DNA of 46,989 nucleotides from Acidimicrobiia bacterium. Lineage in GTDB: Bacteria > Actinomycetota > Acidimicrobiia > Spongiisociales > UBA11373. The stretch covers positions 1 to 46,989 of the forward strand of contig JBBDWO010000004.1 in the NCBI GenBank assembly GCA_040902765.1, read 5' to 3'. The notes below the pieces were generated by a model that was given only the letters and a program-made list of their open reading frames with translations, was not told the DNA's origin and made no database searches. The translations under genes and the position numbers were made by a program. Shown piece after piece: positions 1 through 6,932 of the stretch. How positions within the stretch are numbered: position 1 is the first letter of the stretch; each line of letters begins with the position of its first letter.

Positions 1-24
1 TAAAGGATGTCCCCGGTCCGCACA

Positions 25-100
25 CCCCGAAGGGGGAGGTGGCAGCGACCGCCAGGTCGCTGACGGAGGGGGAGGGCTGACGCGTCGCGAGACCTACGAC
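25..100. repeat. G-rich/C-rich dispersed repeat, left half (family R1)
   Basis: This stretch carries the same succession of blocks as the left part of the repeats at 30497-30585 and 30669-30757: a GGGGGAGGTGG block, a small hairpin (GCGACC...GGTCGC), GACGGAGGGGGAGG, then ACGCGTCGCGAG. The similarity is seen by direct comparison; the copy is diverged in the middle. It lies downstream of argS, between that gene and whatever is left of the window. No coding role is visible. Confidence 0.7.
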
Positions 101-171
101 GCAGCAGCACCTCTTCTGGCCATGAGCCAAGAGCCAATAACTATGAAGTCGTGCCGGACGAAGCCCGGCGC

Positions 172-1827
172 CTACATGCTCTCGGGAGCGCTCACCGCCA
201 GCAGGTCGAGAGTGGCCCGGACGGCGCTCTTGGCCGCCTCTATGAGCCACAGGCGGGCCTGAGTGCGGGCCGGGTCGTCGGTGACCACCCGGCAGTCGGT
301 GTAGAAGCGGTGGAACGCCGTCGCCAGTTCGTGGGCGTACGCGGTCACCCGGTGCGGGGCGCGCCGACGGGCCGCCTCGACGACCTCCTCGCCGAGGCGG
401 TCGATCTGCTTCATCAGGTCCAACTCGGCGGGATCGACCAGGACCGTCAGGTCCACCTCAGCGAGAGGCGCCCGGGTCACACCGGCTTCGGCGGCGAAAC
501 GCTCCAGTGAGCAGATCCGGGCGTGGGCATACTGCGAGTAGTAGACCGGGTTGTCCATCGACTTCGCCTTCACCGCCTCCAGGTCGAAGGTCACCTGGGT
601 GTCGGGGCTGAAGGCCGCCAGATGGAAGCGGGTGGCGTCGGTGCCGACCTCCTCCAACACCTCGCGGAAGGTGACAAACTCCCCGGCCCGGGTGGACATC
701 TTCATCGGCTCGCCCGCCCGGCTCAGGTTGACCATCTGGTTGACCAGCACCTCGAGGCGATCCGGGTCGTAGCCGAGCGCCGCCACCGCCGCCTTCATCC
801 GGGGGATGTACCCGTGGTGATCGGCACCCCAGATGTTGATCACCCGGTCGAAACCGCGCTCGAACTTGTCACGGTGGTAGGCGATGTCGGGCGCCAGGTA
901 GGTGTAGCGGCCGTCGGAGGTGATGATCACCCGGTCCTGGTCGTCGCCGAAATCGGTGCTGCGGAACCAGGTGGCGCCGTCCTTCTCGTAGACGAAGCCC
1001 GTGTCGCGCAGTTCGGTGATCGAGGCATCCACCGACCCGGACTCGTGCAGGGAGGTCTCACTGAACCATCGATCGAAGGGAATCCGGGCGAGCTCGAGCG
1101 TCTCTTCGATGTCGCGCATGGCCCGGGCCAGGCCCCAAGTTCGGATCGTGGCGCGGCGTTCCCCGTCGGGTAGGTCAGCCCAGGCATCGCCCTGTTCGTC
1201 GCGCATCTCGGCAGCCCACTCGGTGATGTAGGCGCCGTGGTAGCCGTTCTCGGGGAACTCGACGTCGCGGCCCAGTGCCTGCAGGTAGCGGGCCTCCAGG
1301 CTCGCCCCGAAGTGCTCCATCTGCACCCCGGCGTCGTTGTAGTAGTACTCGCGTTCCACCGGATGCCCGGCGTACTCCAGGCAGCGCACCAGCACGTCGC
1401 CGATCACCCCGCCCCGACCGTGACCGAAGTGCAACGGCCCGTTCGGGTTCGACGAGACAAACTCCACCTGGATCCGCTCACCGGCGCCGGCATCACTGCG
1501 GGCGAACCCGGGACCGCCCTCGGCGGCAGCCCGGACCACCTCGTGGTACCAGGTCGGGGCGAGACGCAAGTTGATGAACCCGGGTCCGGCAACCTCCACC
1601 GACTCCAGGTGCGGTATCCCGTCGAGGGCAGCGGCGATCGCCTCGGCCACCTCGCGCGGCGGCTTCCCGGCCTGTCTGGCGGCGACGAGTGCCGCGTTGG
1701 CGGCCCAGTCACCGTTGGCCCGATCCCGCGGGCGCTCCACCATGAAGTCGACCGAGCCCACGTCGGGAAAGGCCTTCGCCAATGCAGTGGCGACTGCAGC
1801 GCTGATGGTTTCGGAGAAGCCGGACAT
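172..1827 (-). CDS. argS: Arginyl-tRNA synthetase
   Basis: Class I aminoacyl-tRNA synthetase that charges tRNA-Arg in the cytoplasm, 551 aa, the usual size. The N-terminal additional domain is followed by the signature HFGH (residues 133-136, in SSNPNGPLHFGHGRG), the ArgS version of HIGH. A KMSTR motif (KMSKS equivalent) and the C-terminal DALR anticodon-binding domain, rich in R/H (about residues 430-551), follow. The frame is open further upstream, but that extension would run through the tRNA-Arg gene; the ATG at 1827 starts MSGFSETI, which fits the family N-terminus. The gene ends in TAG. It stands back to back with the tRNA-Arg it could serve, on the opposite strand. Confidence 0.97.
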   Translation of the reverse strand: MSGFSETISAAVATALAKAFPDVGSVDFMVERPRDRANGDWAANAALVAARQAGKPPREVAEAIAAALDGIPHLESVEVAGPGFINLRLAPTWYHEVVRAAAEGGPGFARSDAGAGERIQVEFVSSNPNGPLHFGHGRGGVIGDVLVRCLEYAGHPVEREYYYNDAGVQMEHFGASLEARYLQALGRDVEFPENGYHGAYITEWAAEMRDEQGDAWADLPDGERRATIRTWGLARAMRDIEETLELARIPFDRWFSETSLHESGSVDASITELRDTGFVYEKDGATWFRSTDFGDDQDRVIITSDGRYTYLAPDIAYHRDKFERGFDRVINIWGADHHGYIPRMKAAVAALGYDPDRLEVLVNQMVNLSRAGEPMKMSTRAGEFVTFREVLEEVGTDATRFHLAAFSPDTQVTFDLEAVKAKSMDNPVYYSQYAHARICSLERFAAEAGVTRAPLAEVDLTVLVDPAELDLMKQIDRLGEEVVEAARRRAPHRVTAYAHELATAFHRFYTDCRVVTDDPARTQARLWLIEAAKSAVRATLDLLAVSAPESM

Positions 1828-1896
1828 CGTGGCGCCGGATGGTACCGGGGCATCTCGGGCACTCCGGTGCCGTTGATACACTCGCCGTCGTCCCCC

Positions 1897-1968
1897 GCCC
1901 TCGTAGCTCAGGGGATAGAGCACCGGCCTCCGGAGCCGGGTGCGCAGGTTCGAATCCTGCCGAGGGCG
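1897..1968 (+). tRNA. tRNA-Arg (anticodon CCG)
   Basis: A complete cloverleaf can be drawn. The acceptor GCCCTCG pairs with CGAGGGC, the D arm contains TAGCTCAGGGGATAGAGC, and the anticodon stem CCGGC/GCCGG holds the loop CTCCGGA with anticodon CCG (reads CGG). The T arm is GCAGG-TTCGAAT-CCTGC. The discriminator base is G at 1968. The following bases are CCCA, so CCA is not encoded in register and must be added. The gene lies head to head with argS. Its 3' 22 bases are repeated downstream at 2103-2124. Confidence 0.97.
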
Positions 1969-2040
1969 CCCAGTCCGACCGCCCACTCCGTTCGATTCCT
2001 ATCCAGAATCGAACGTCCTCACGGTTCGCGACTCAGAAAT

Positions 2041-2124
2041 AGCCTCGCGGCTCGCACCAGATGAGCAACAAGGCTCTAGCCTTGATATCGCCCACGCGGA
2101 GAAGGTTCGAATCCTGCCGAGGGC
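2041..2124 (+). pseudogene. tRNA-like relic or attachment-site remnant
   Basis: Bases 2103-2124 repeat exactly the last 22 bases of tRNA-Arg (1946-1967). The preceding bases can be folded in tRNA order: a 5-of-7 acceptor pairing (2041-2047 with 2118-2124), a two-base spacer, a D stem GCTC/GAGC (2050-2053, 2063-2066) and a stem CAAGG/CCTTG (2069-2073, 2080-2084). The loop CTCTAG is one base too short. The D loop lacks GG and the variable region is 18 nt, so this is not a normal tRNA. It is either a decayed tRNA duplicate or the scar of an element that integrated at the tRNA 3' end. Confidence 0.4.
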
Positions 2125-2127
2125 ACT

Positions 2128-2150
2128 TCCGCCGAGCTTCGCTCGGCGGA
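2128..2150. terminator. Perfect 10-bp stem-loop after tRNA repeat
   Basis: TCCGCCGAGC, loop TTC, GCTCGGCGGA. A perfect hairpin directly after the repeated tRNA end. No T-run follows. It could end tRNA-region transcription or be part of a repeat. Confidence 0.45.
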
Positions 2151-2183
2151 GTCGCCCGTCACCGGTCACCCGTCACGCGTCAG
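2151..2183. repeat. Heptanucleotide array, GTCACCC type
   Basis: Four to five imperfect 7-bp units in register: GTCGCCC, GTCACCG, GTCACCC, GTCACGC, GTCAG. It ends just upstream of the ribosome-binding site of the gene at 2202. One of a set of 7-bp-period arrays in this window with different unit sequences. Confidence 0.7.
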
Positions 2184-2201
2184 AGATTTCGGAGAGAACT
2201 C

Positions 2202-2573
2202 GTGCCCTATCCACGATGGCTTGCTCGTGTGAACAAGCGGTTGTTCAATCCTGGGGTGGTGCGCCGGGGTGCCAAGCCGATCGTCCGGCATGTTGGAAGG
2301 CGGACGGGGACGTCGTACCTGACGCCGATGGACGCTCATCCGACCACCGACGGGTTCGTGCTAGTCGTGCGGTATGGACCGGACTCGGACTGGGTGCGCA
2401 ACATCCTCGCTGCGGGTGGCGCCGCTCTCATCGTCGATGGGAGCGAGCATGCAGTGGGTGCGCCGCGGCTCGTCACCCAGCAGGAGGCAGCCGATCAACT
2501 GCGCCCGGGGGTCGATCCGGGCCGTGACTTCTTCAAGGCCGAGCACTACCTGCTGGTCGACCACCGGAGCTGA
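2202..2573 (+). CDS. Deazaflavin-dependent nitroreductase-family protein (DDN-like)
   Basis: A 123-aa protein of the actinobacterial F420-binding DDN family (deazaflavin-dependent nitroreductase, split-barrel fold). Typical features are the N-terminal VNKRLFNPGVVRR segment, GRRTGTSYLTPMDAHPTTDGFVLVVRYG (the conserved GxxSGxxr/TPL region), and a C-terminal DFFKAEHYLLVDHR. The GTG at 2202 is chosen because GGAGAG sits six bases upstream and the protein then begins at the usual family start. An upstream ATG in frame at 2061 would read through the tRNA repeat, so it is not used. The exact substrate cannot be told from sequence. Confidence 0.85.
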   Translation: MPYPRWLARVNKRLFNPGVVRRGAKPIVRHVGRRTGTSYLTPMDAHPTTDGFVLVVRYGPDSDWVRNILAAGGAALIVDGSEHAVGAPRLVTQQEAADQLRPGVDPGRDFFKAEHYLLVDHRS

Positions 2574-2615
2574 ACGTCGAAATCCTGAGTCGACCCCGGC
2601 GGGCCAGAGCTGCGC

Positions 2616-2876
2616 TCACCGACGTTCGACGAGCGCAACGAACTGCACGACACCGTCCTCGTTCTGCGTCCAGTAGATCGCAAAGGTCCGATCCTTGGCT
2701 TCGATTGTGACTTTCCATGCCCAATCGAAGTCACCCATCACGCGTGCTTGTCGTGCCCACCCAGAACCCGGCTCCCCCACGACGCGAAGTAGGGCAGCAT
2801 CGAGCAGGTCGATCACGCTGTCGTCTACGGCGTCGTACACCCGAGCGAATGTTGCGGAGACCTCGAAGTCGGCCAT
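2616..2876 (-). CDS. Small RelE/ParE-like putative toxin
   Basis: An 86-aa basic/hydrophobic protein with no strong family signature. The order of elements is an N-terminal helical pair (FARVYDAVDDSVIDLLDAALLRVV), a W-containing strand (WAWKVTIEAKDRTFAIYW) and a final strand QFVALVERR. This resembles the small RelE/ParE fold, whose last strands end in a basic residue pair. It is divergent from the AbrB-like gene at 2997 with about 120 bp between them, and that spacer holds a palindrome. The ATG at 2876 is used; a GTG at 2885 is possible. The toxin assignment is inference from size, fold impression and partner. Head-to-head orientation is unusual for a toxin-antitoxin pair. Confidence 0.55.
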   Translation of the reverse strand: MADFEVSATFARVYDAVDDSVIDLLDAALLRVVGEPGSGWARQARVMGDFDWAWKVTIEAKDRTFAIYWTQNEDGVVQFVALVERR

Positions 2877-2924
2877 CGCGGCCACGATATCACAACCGGA
2901 TACCCCTCCGGGGCAAATGGGTCT

Positions 2925-2953
2925 TTGCCCACTATAGGCTGTAGTGCTAGATT
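2925..2953 (+). promoter_or_regulatory. Sigma-70-like promoter of AbrB-like gene
   Basis: TTGCCC (2925-2930), a 17-bp spacer and TAGATT (2948-2953) match -35/-10 hexamers with ideal spacing. A 7-bp palindrome follows at about the expected start of transcription. Confidence 0.5.
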
Positions 2954-2960
2954 GACACCT

Positions 2961-2978
2961 ATCAACATGCGTGTTGAT
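2961..2978. promoter_or_regulatory. Palindromic operator candidate
   Basis: ATCAACA-TGCG-TGTTGAT is a perfect 7-bp inverted repeat lying between the predicted promoter and the AAGGAG ribosome-binding site (2981-2986) of the AbrB-like gene. Its position fits autorepression by that gene's product, as is common for antitoxins. Confidence 0.55.
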
Positions 2979-2996
2979 CCAAGGAGCACTCACCCC

Positions 2997-3284
2997 ATGA
3001 CAACCGCCCCCAAAGTTCCCCGCCGTACTCGCGTCGTCGTCGATGTTGACGAGCGAGGACGAATCTCACTGGCCAGGTTCGGCTTCAAGTCGACGCAAGT
3101 CGTTGTAGATACAACGGAGACTGGTGGACTTATCCTCCACGCCGCTGTAGCACTCACACCCGATGAGGTCTCCCACTACACCGACCCAGACGCTGTGCGG
3201 TTGCTCAACGAGGGTCTCGATGACCTCCGCGAAGGGCGGACCCAGCAAGGCGTCTTGCGATCGCAAAAGCCAGCTAAGGCGTAG
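2997..3284 (+). CDS. AbrB-like putative antitoxin/DNA-binding protein
   Basis: A 95-aa protein. Residues about 12-50 (VVVDVDERGRISLARFGF ... GGLILHAA) follow the AbrB/SpoVT swapped-hairpin pattern: basic start, xGRIxL core, then a GGxxL strand. A helical tail, DPDAVRLLNEGLDDLREGRT, is of the kind that contacts toxins in antitoxins of this fold. The ATG at 2997 is selected because AAGGAG lies ten bases upstream; the frame is open upstream but without such a site. It is divergent from the small toxin-like gene at 2616-2876, sharing a palindromic spacer. Function as an antitoxin is inferred, not proven. Confidence 0.6.
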   Translation: MTTAPKVPRRTRVVVDVDERGRISLARFGFKSTQVVVDTTETGGLILHAAVALTPDEVSHYTDPDAVRLLNEGLDDLREGRTQQGVLRSQKPAKA

Positions 3285-3354
3285 TCTCCAGGCGAGACAG
3301 CACCCCGGCCTTTCAGCAGCCAGCACCGTGACACGGCCGGCCGCGCTGCACCCC

Positions 3355-4113
3355 TCAGAACAGCACTGACCACAGGGTTCCGAAGCCCTGGTCGTGGCCG
3401 ATCACCAGCAGGTCCATGGTGATGGCCACCGTCCAGTGCAGGAAGAACCCCCACAGGAAGGACCGCGACTTGAGCGCGATCCAGCCGAGGATGAATCCGG
3501 CGACGATGGCGGCGCAGGTCTCGGCGACCGGCTTGCCAAAGTGGATCATCGTGTACGGGATGACCATGACCGGGATGGCGTAATAGCCGAGTCGGGCGTG
3601 CAGGCCGAACAGCATGAAGCCGCGGAAGAACGCCTCGACACCGAGGAACTGGAGTCCATAGAAGAGCTGGAAGCCCCAGAAGTGCCATCCCCCGAGCCCG
3701 GCCAGGTCGTAGAAGGGGTATTTGGCCTGGAAGGCCGGCATCAGCGACGCCAGCCACAACAGGGGCACCATGCCTACCAGGAAAAGCGCGTAGAGCCGCA
3801 GGTGCCGCCACTGCCCCCGCACCCGGAACCCCCAGTCGCCGGGGCGCTGGCGCAGGACGAAGACGATGATCGCCACCGGGACCAGCACCCGCAACACCAC
3901 GCTGCTCACCCCCCAGTACTGAAACGGCAGCAGCGGGAAGTACTCGGCGTATCCGGGGCCGAGGGCGTCGGCGATGCCGCGGTGCCACCGGGTGCCGCTG
4001 AACCACCCTGGCAATCCCCAGTACTCAAAGACGACGAGGATGACCGTCGCCGAGACGAACACGATCAGCGACTGCCGATCGATCCGTTCGTGTTGTGCTG
4101 GGATGTCGACCAC
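3355..4113 (-). CDS. CPBP-family intramembrane metalloprotease-like protein
   Basis: A 252-aa multi-spanning membrane protein (hydrophobic segments near residues 15-32, 70-88, 105-123, 145-170, 178-195, 205-215, 220-240) of the CPBP/Abi (CAAX-like protease) family. The motif series is partly conserved: E160-A-F-F-R164 (usual EExxxR, here with one Glu replaced by Val), H191 in TMIHFGKP, and H226 in FFLHWTVAITMDL (usual HxxxN/D). Family members act as intramembrane endoproteases or immunity proteins. The first Glu change makes activity uncertain. It is divergent from ku, with about 110 bp between the starts. Confidence 0.85.
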   Translation of the reverse strand: MVDIPAQHERIDRQSLIVFVSATVILVVFEYWGLPGWFSGTRWHRGIADALGPGYAEYFPLLPFQYWGVSSVVLRVLVPVAIIVFVLRQRPGDWGFRVRGQWRHLRLYALFLVGMVPLLWLASLMPAFQAKYPFYDLAGLGGWHFWGFQLFYGLQFLGVEAFFRGFMLFGLHARLGYYAIPVMVIPYTMIHFGKPVAETCAAIVAGFILGWIALKSRSFLWGFFLHWTVAITMDLLVIGHDQGFGTLWSVLF

Positions 4114-4223
4114 TCGGCCTCCGGGAGGGAGCCCGGAACGCTACCGGCTCATTCCCCGCAGCCGATGCCGCCGCGCACCGACGGCACCTATCATCGACAG
4201 ATCGCGAAACCCCGGGAGTACCC

Positions 4224-5012
4224 GTGCGACCCATCTGGAAGGGCGCCATCTCGTTCGGCCTGGTGACCATCCCCGTGGCGCTGTTCACCGCCACCGAGGA
4301 CAAGCGCCCTAAGTTTCGTCAGCTGCGTTCGGGCGACCACGCCCGGATCCGCTACAAGCGGGTGGCCGAGTCCGACGGCGAAGAAGTCCCCTACGACGAC
4401 ATCGTCAAGGGGTATGAGTTCGAGAAGGACCGCTACGTCGTCTTCACCGACGACGAGCTCGAAGCCGCGCTCAAGGCCAAGGGGTCGGGCATGGTCGACG
4501 TCGTCCAGTTCGTCGACATCGAGGAGATCGACCCGATCTACTACCGGTCTTCGTACTACCTGGGCCCCGACAAGAGCGGCGTCAAGGCCTACCGAATCCT
4601 CCACGACGCCCTGGCCGCCAAGGGCATGGTCGGCCTTGCTCGAGTGGCGATCCGGGACCGCGAGTACCCGGCAACCCTGCGAGCCGACGACGGAGTGATC
4701 GTGATGGAGACGATGTACTGGCCCGACGAGATCCGCGAACCCGTCTTCGAGGAGCTCACCGAGGAGATCGAAGTGCGGCCCGAGGAGCTCAAGATGGCCG
4801 AGCTCATCATCGACAACCTCACCGCCACCTTCGACCCGACCGCCTGGATCGACGATTCGCGCAATGCGGTTGAGGAGTTGGCCAAGCGCAAGCTCGACGG
4901 CGAAGAGATCGTCACCGCCGCCGGCACCCCGCAAGCAGCCGAGGTGGTCGACATCATGGAGGCGCTCAAGGCGAGCGTCGAGGCGACGAAGGCGAAGCGC
5001 AAGGCCGGCTGA
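4224..5012 (+). CDS. ku: Ku homodimer, non-homologous end joining
   Basis: Bacterial Ku (262 aa) binds DNA ends and recruits LigD. The N-terminus MRPIWKGAISFGLVTIPVALFTATED and the core GYEFEKDRYVVFTDDELEA, DPIYYRSSYYLGPDKSGVKAYRIL and VMETMYWPDEIR are hallmark Ku segments. The start is GTG at 4224 with GGGAG five bases upstream; frame extension upstream is not needed. The C-terminal tail is short (ASVEATKAKRKAG), lacking the long lysine-rich extension of some actinobacterial Ku proteins. No ligD is in the window. The stop codon TGA is embedded in the edge of a palindromic repeat (5010-5104). A degenerate copy of the tail coding sequence occurs at 5716-5750. Confidence 0.95.
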   Translation: MRPIWKGAISFGLVTIPVALFTATEDKRPKFRQLRSGDHARIRYKRVAESDGEEVPYDDIVKGYEFEKDRYVVFTDDELEAALKAKGSGMVDVVQFVDIEEIDPIYYRSSYYLGPDKSGVKAYRILHDALAAKGMVGLARVAIRDREYPATLRADDGVIVMETMYWPDEIREPVFEELTEEIEVRPEELKMAELIIDNLTATFDPTAWIDDSRNAVEELAKRKLDGEEIVTAAGTPQAAEVVDIMEALKASVEATKAKRKAG

Positions 5013-5104
5013 GGGGGTGCGCGAATAGGTCGCTGGCTTTATCAGGTTTCGGCTTGCCACAAGCCGAAACCTGATCCCGGGGCGAGCCTATTCGCGCACC
5101 CCCT
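5011..5104. repeat. Palindromic stop-codon-abutting repeat (family R2), full copy
   Basis: Two arms run from GGGGGTGCGCGAATAGG through ATCAGGTTTCGGCTTG to a short CCA-like loop and back, making an imperfect hairpin of about 44 bp per arm. The left edge overlaps the ku TGA. The reverse complement of 5053-5104 is identical over 52 of 52 bases to the window end (46938-46989). A shortened version follows whiB (26236-26263). It is likely a strong terminator or a small mobile palindrome; no T-run is visible. Confidence 0.85.
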
Positions 5105-5270
5105 GAGGCTCGGTCGACGGAACCGGCCAGCATCATCCACCGGGCGGCGCCGCCCGCAGAAACATCCCGTACCCTCTGACGATGCGGTGTGACTCGAGTC
5201 CGTTGGCGGCGCGTGGCCGTGCTGCGGCACTTCGCGACGGTGACGCCACTGCCCGGCAAGGGCAGGTGTC

Positions 5271-5690
5271 GTGACGCTCAGTCGGGGCGCGGCCCTCGCC
5301 AGGTTCGCCGCCGCACCCGTGGCGTCGCTCGCGACGACCCGCCCAACGGGCGAACCGCACATCGTCCCGGTGACGTTCATCGTCGGCGGCGACACCGCCT
5401 ACACCATGGTCGACGCCAAGCCAAAGACCACCACGGCGCTGCAGCGCCTCGCCAACATCGCCGCCAACCGGGCCGTGTCCATGCTCGCCCACCACTACGA
5501 GGACGACTGGACCGGACTGTGGTGGGTCCGGGTGGATGGGGAGGCTGTGATCTCCGAGGACCCGGAGGTCATGGCCGCCCTCCGCCGACCGTTCGGCGAG
5601 AAGTACCCGCAGTATCGGGATCAGCCGCCCGGCGGGCCGGCCATCGTGATCGGGATCACCGACGTCACCTGGTGGGATTGGTCCCGCTGA
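5271..5690 (+). CDS. PPOX-class F420-dependent oxidoreductase (Rv0121-like)
   Basis: A 139-aa split-barrel flavin/F420-binding protein of the pyridoxamine-phosphate-oxidase class. It shows the conserved order FAAAPVASLATTRPTGEPHIVPVTF (strands 1-2), KPKTTTALQRLANIAANRAVSMLAHHYEDDWTGLWWVRVDG (cofactor region with the actinobacterial DDW-LWWVR signature) and a C-terminal EKYPQYRDQPPGGPAIVIGITDVTWW. This pattern fits the TIGR03668-type F420 family. The GTG start at 5271 has an AGG just upstream. It lies between the ku repeat and a degenerate ku-tail duplicate, so it may have arrived by insertion or duplication. Confidence 0.85.
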   Translation: MTLSRGAALARFAAAPVASLATTRPTGEPHIVPVTFIVGGDTAYTMVDAKPKTTTALQRLANIAANRAVSMLAHHYEDDWTGLWWVRVDGEAVISEDPEVMAALRRPFGEKYPQYRDQPPGGPAIVIGITDVTWWDWSR

Positions 5691-5715
5691 GAGGATGGGC
5701 CCACCGGCCAAAGTC

Positions 5716-5750
5716 GAGCGTCGAGGCAACCAAGGCGACACGAAAGGCGG
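5716..5750 (+). pseudogene. Degenerate duplicate of the ku 3' end
   Basis: These 35 bases match the end of ku (4973-5008) with a handful of changes and one gap. Read in frame they encode SVEATKATRKAE, against SVEATKAKRKAG in Ku. No start or upstream ku sequence accompanies it. It is a leftover of a local duplication that bracketed the PPOX gene. Confidence 0.55.
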
Positions 5751-5772
5751 AGGACCCGGGAGACCCCCGGCA

Positions 5773-6852
5773 CTACCCGCTCTCGCGCAGGATCTCGTCG
5801 GCGGTGTGACCCTGGGCGAAGGCGGCGGCGCCACCCGGTAGCACCAGGCACGACGAGGTCGCCATCGCCACCCGCTTGCCGGCTGAATCGGTGATGTCAC
5901 AGGCCGACACCCGCAGGCGCTTGCCGGAGTGCCGCACCTCGGCGGTGGCGGTGAGGTCGCCGGTGCCGACCAGAGCCGGTCGGGTGTAGCGGATGTTCAT
6001 GTCGATGGTGGCGAAGACGTCACCGACATCCTGCATCGAGTAGACGGCGCCGCCCATCATGAAGTCGGCAAGCCACGCCAGCATCCCGCCGTAGATCGCC
6101 GGGCCGCCGTTGGAGAACCACGGCGACGTGGGCAGCGTCCCGACCACCCTGCCCGGCTGCATGTCGACCGGGCGCCACCCGGTGAGCCGCGTGATCGGGA
6201 AGTACACCTCGCCGGCCACCCCCCTGCGCTGAAGTTCCACCGGGGCCAGGCTCACGATGTCGTCGAGGGAGAAGTAACAGCCCTCCGAGGGTGGCTCGCG
6301 CAGATACGGGTCGGGCGGATCGGTGGGTCCCGTGTCAGGCTCCGGAAGGTCGGCGGTGGGATCGACCGGGACGTCGCCGATCAAGCAGCGAGTCGATCCG
6401 AAGCCGAGCAGGCGCCCGTTCTGGTCGGCGATCTCGATGCTCGACAGCCCGACCGTGGTTCCCAGATGAATGGTTCGTGCTCGTCCCACGATGTTCGTCG
6501 TCGCCCGGGTGATCGGGCGCACGAACGACATGTTGAGCTCCGTGGTGGTCGCCACCTTCCCTGCAGGGAGCCCGGTCCAGATGGCGAGGGCGAGCGGGGC
6601 ATCGGCGAACAGGGCGAAGATGCCGCCCCAGTAGATGCCGAACCCGTCCTCCAGCCAGCGGGTGATCGGCATCGAGAATGTGCAGGTCCCGGGTCCGGCT
6701 TCGGTGGGTCGGGATCCGAGGAGACGGTTGATGGGACCGCCGGGCAGTTCGCCGCGAATGTAGCGACGCACACTGTCCAGGCCGGCAGTCTGGAAGGGGC
6801 GCAGGTCGCCGATGGCGCCCCGCACAGGCTCGTCGGGAACCAGATGGACCAC
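5773..6852 (-). CDS. Tandem hotdog-fold thioesterase (PaaI-type, acyl-CoA)
   Basis: A 359-aa protein with two hotdog modules. The first (about residues 60-160) contains GIYWGGIFALFADAPLALAI and ATTTELNMSFVRPI. The second (about 215-340) contains PAIYGGMLAWLADFMMGGAVYSM and ATIDMNIRYTRPALVGTG. The GGxxxxxxD helix and the following strand are typical of PaaI/YdiI-like acyl-CoA thioesterases. The start is GTG at 6852, at the usual distance from the divergent TPR-cyclase gene. The substrate is unknown; a fused two-domain arrangement suggests a pseudo-dimer. Confidence 0.8.
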   Translation of the reverse strand: MVHLVPDEPVRGAIGDLRPFQTAGLDSVRRYIRGELPGGPINRLLGSRPTEAGPGTCTFSMPITRWLEDGFGIYWGGIFALFADAPLALAIWTGLPAGKVATTTELNMSFVRPITRATTNIVGRARTIHLGTTVGLSSIEIADQNGRLLGFGSTRCLIGDVPVDPTADLPEPDTGPTDPPDPYLREPPSEGCYFSLDDIVSLAPVELQRRGVAGEVYFPITRLTGWRPVDMQPGRVVGTLPTSPWFSNGGPAIYGGMLAWLADFMMGGAVYSMQDVGDVFATIDMNIRYTRPALVGTGDLTATAEVRHSGKRLRVSACDITDSAGKRVAMATSSCLVLPGGAAAFAQGHTADEILRESG

Positions 6853-6932
6853 GGCGCCACGCTAGCCAGACGGAGTGCCGCCAGCGGAGGCGTCTCGCCC
6901 CACGGAAGCGACAGGCCGCGTACGCTTGGCCC

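Noticed and set aside
2041-2124. Functional amber-suppressor tRNA
   Set aside because: The anticodon loop is one base short, the D loop has no GG, and acceptor pairing is incomplete; genuine genes end in TAG.
3394-4266. Long plus-strand frame across the CPBP gene
   Set aside because: Reverse-frame shadow of a membrane protein gene; rich in E/H/P/D with no domain.
5013-5270. ligD or other NHEJ genes beside ku
   Set aside because: None found in the window; only the R2 palindrome and the PPOX gene follow.
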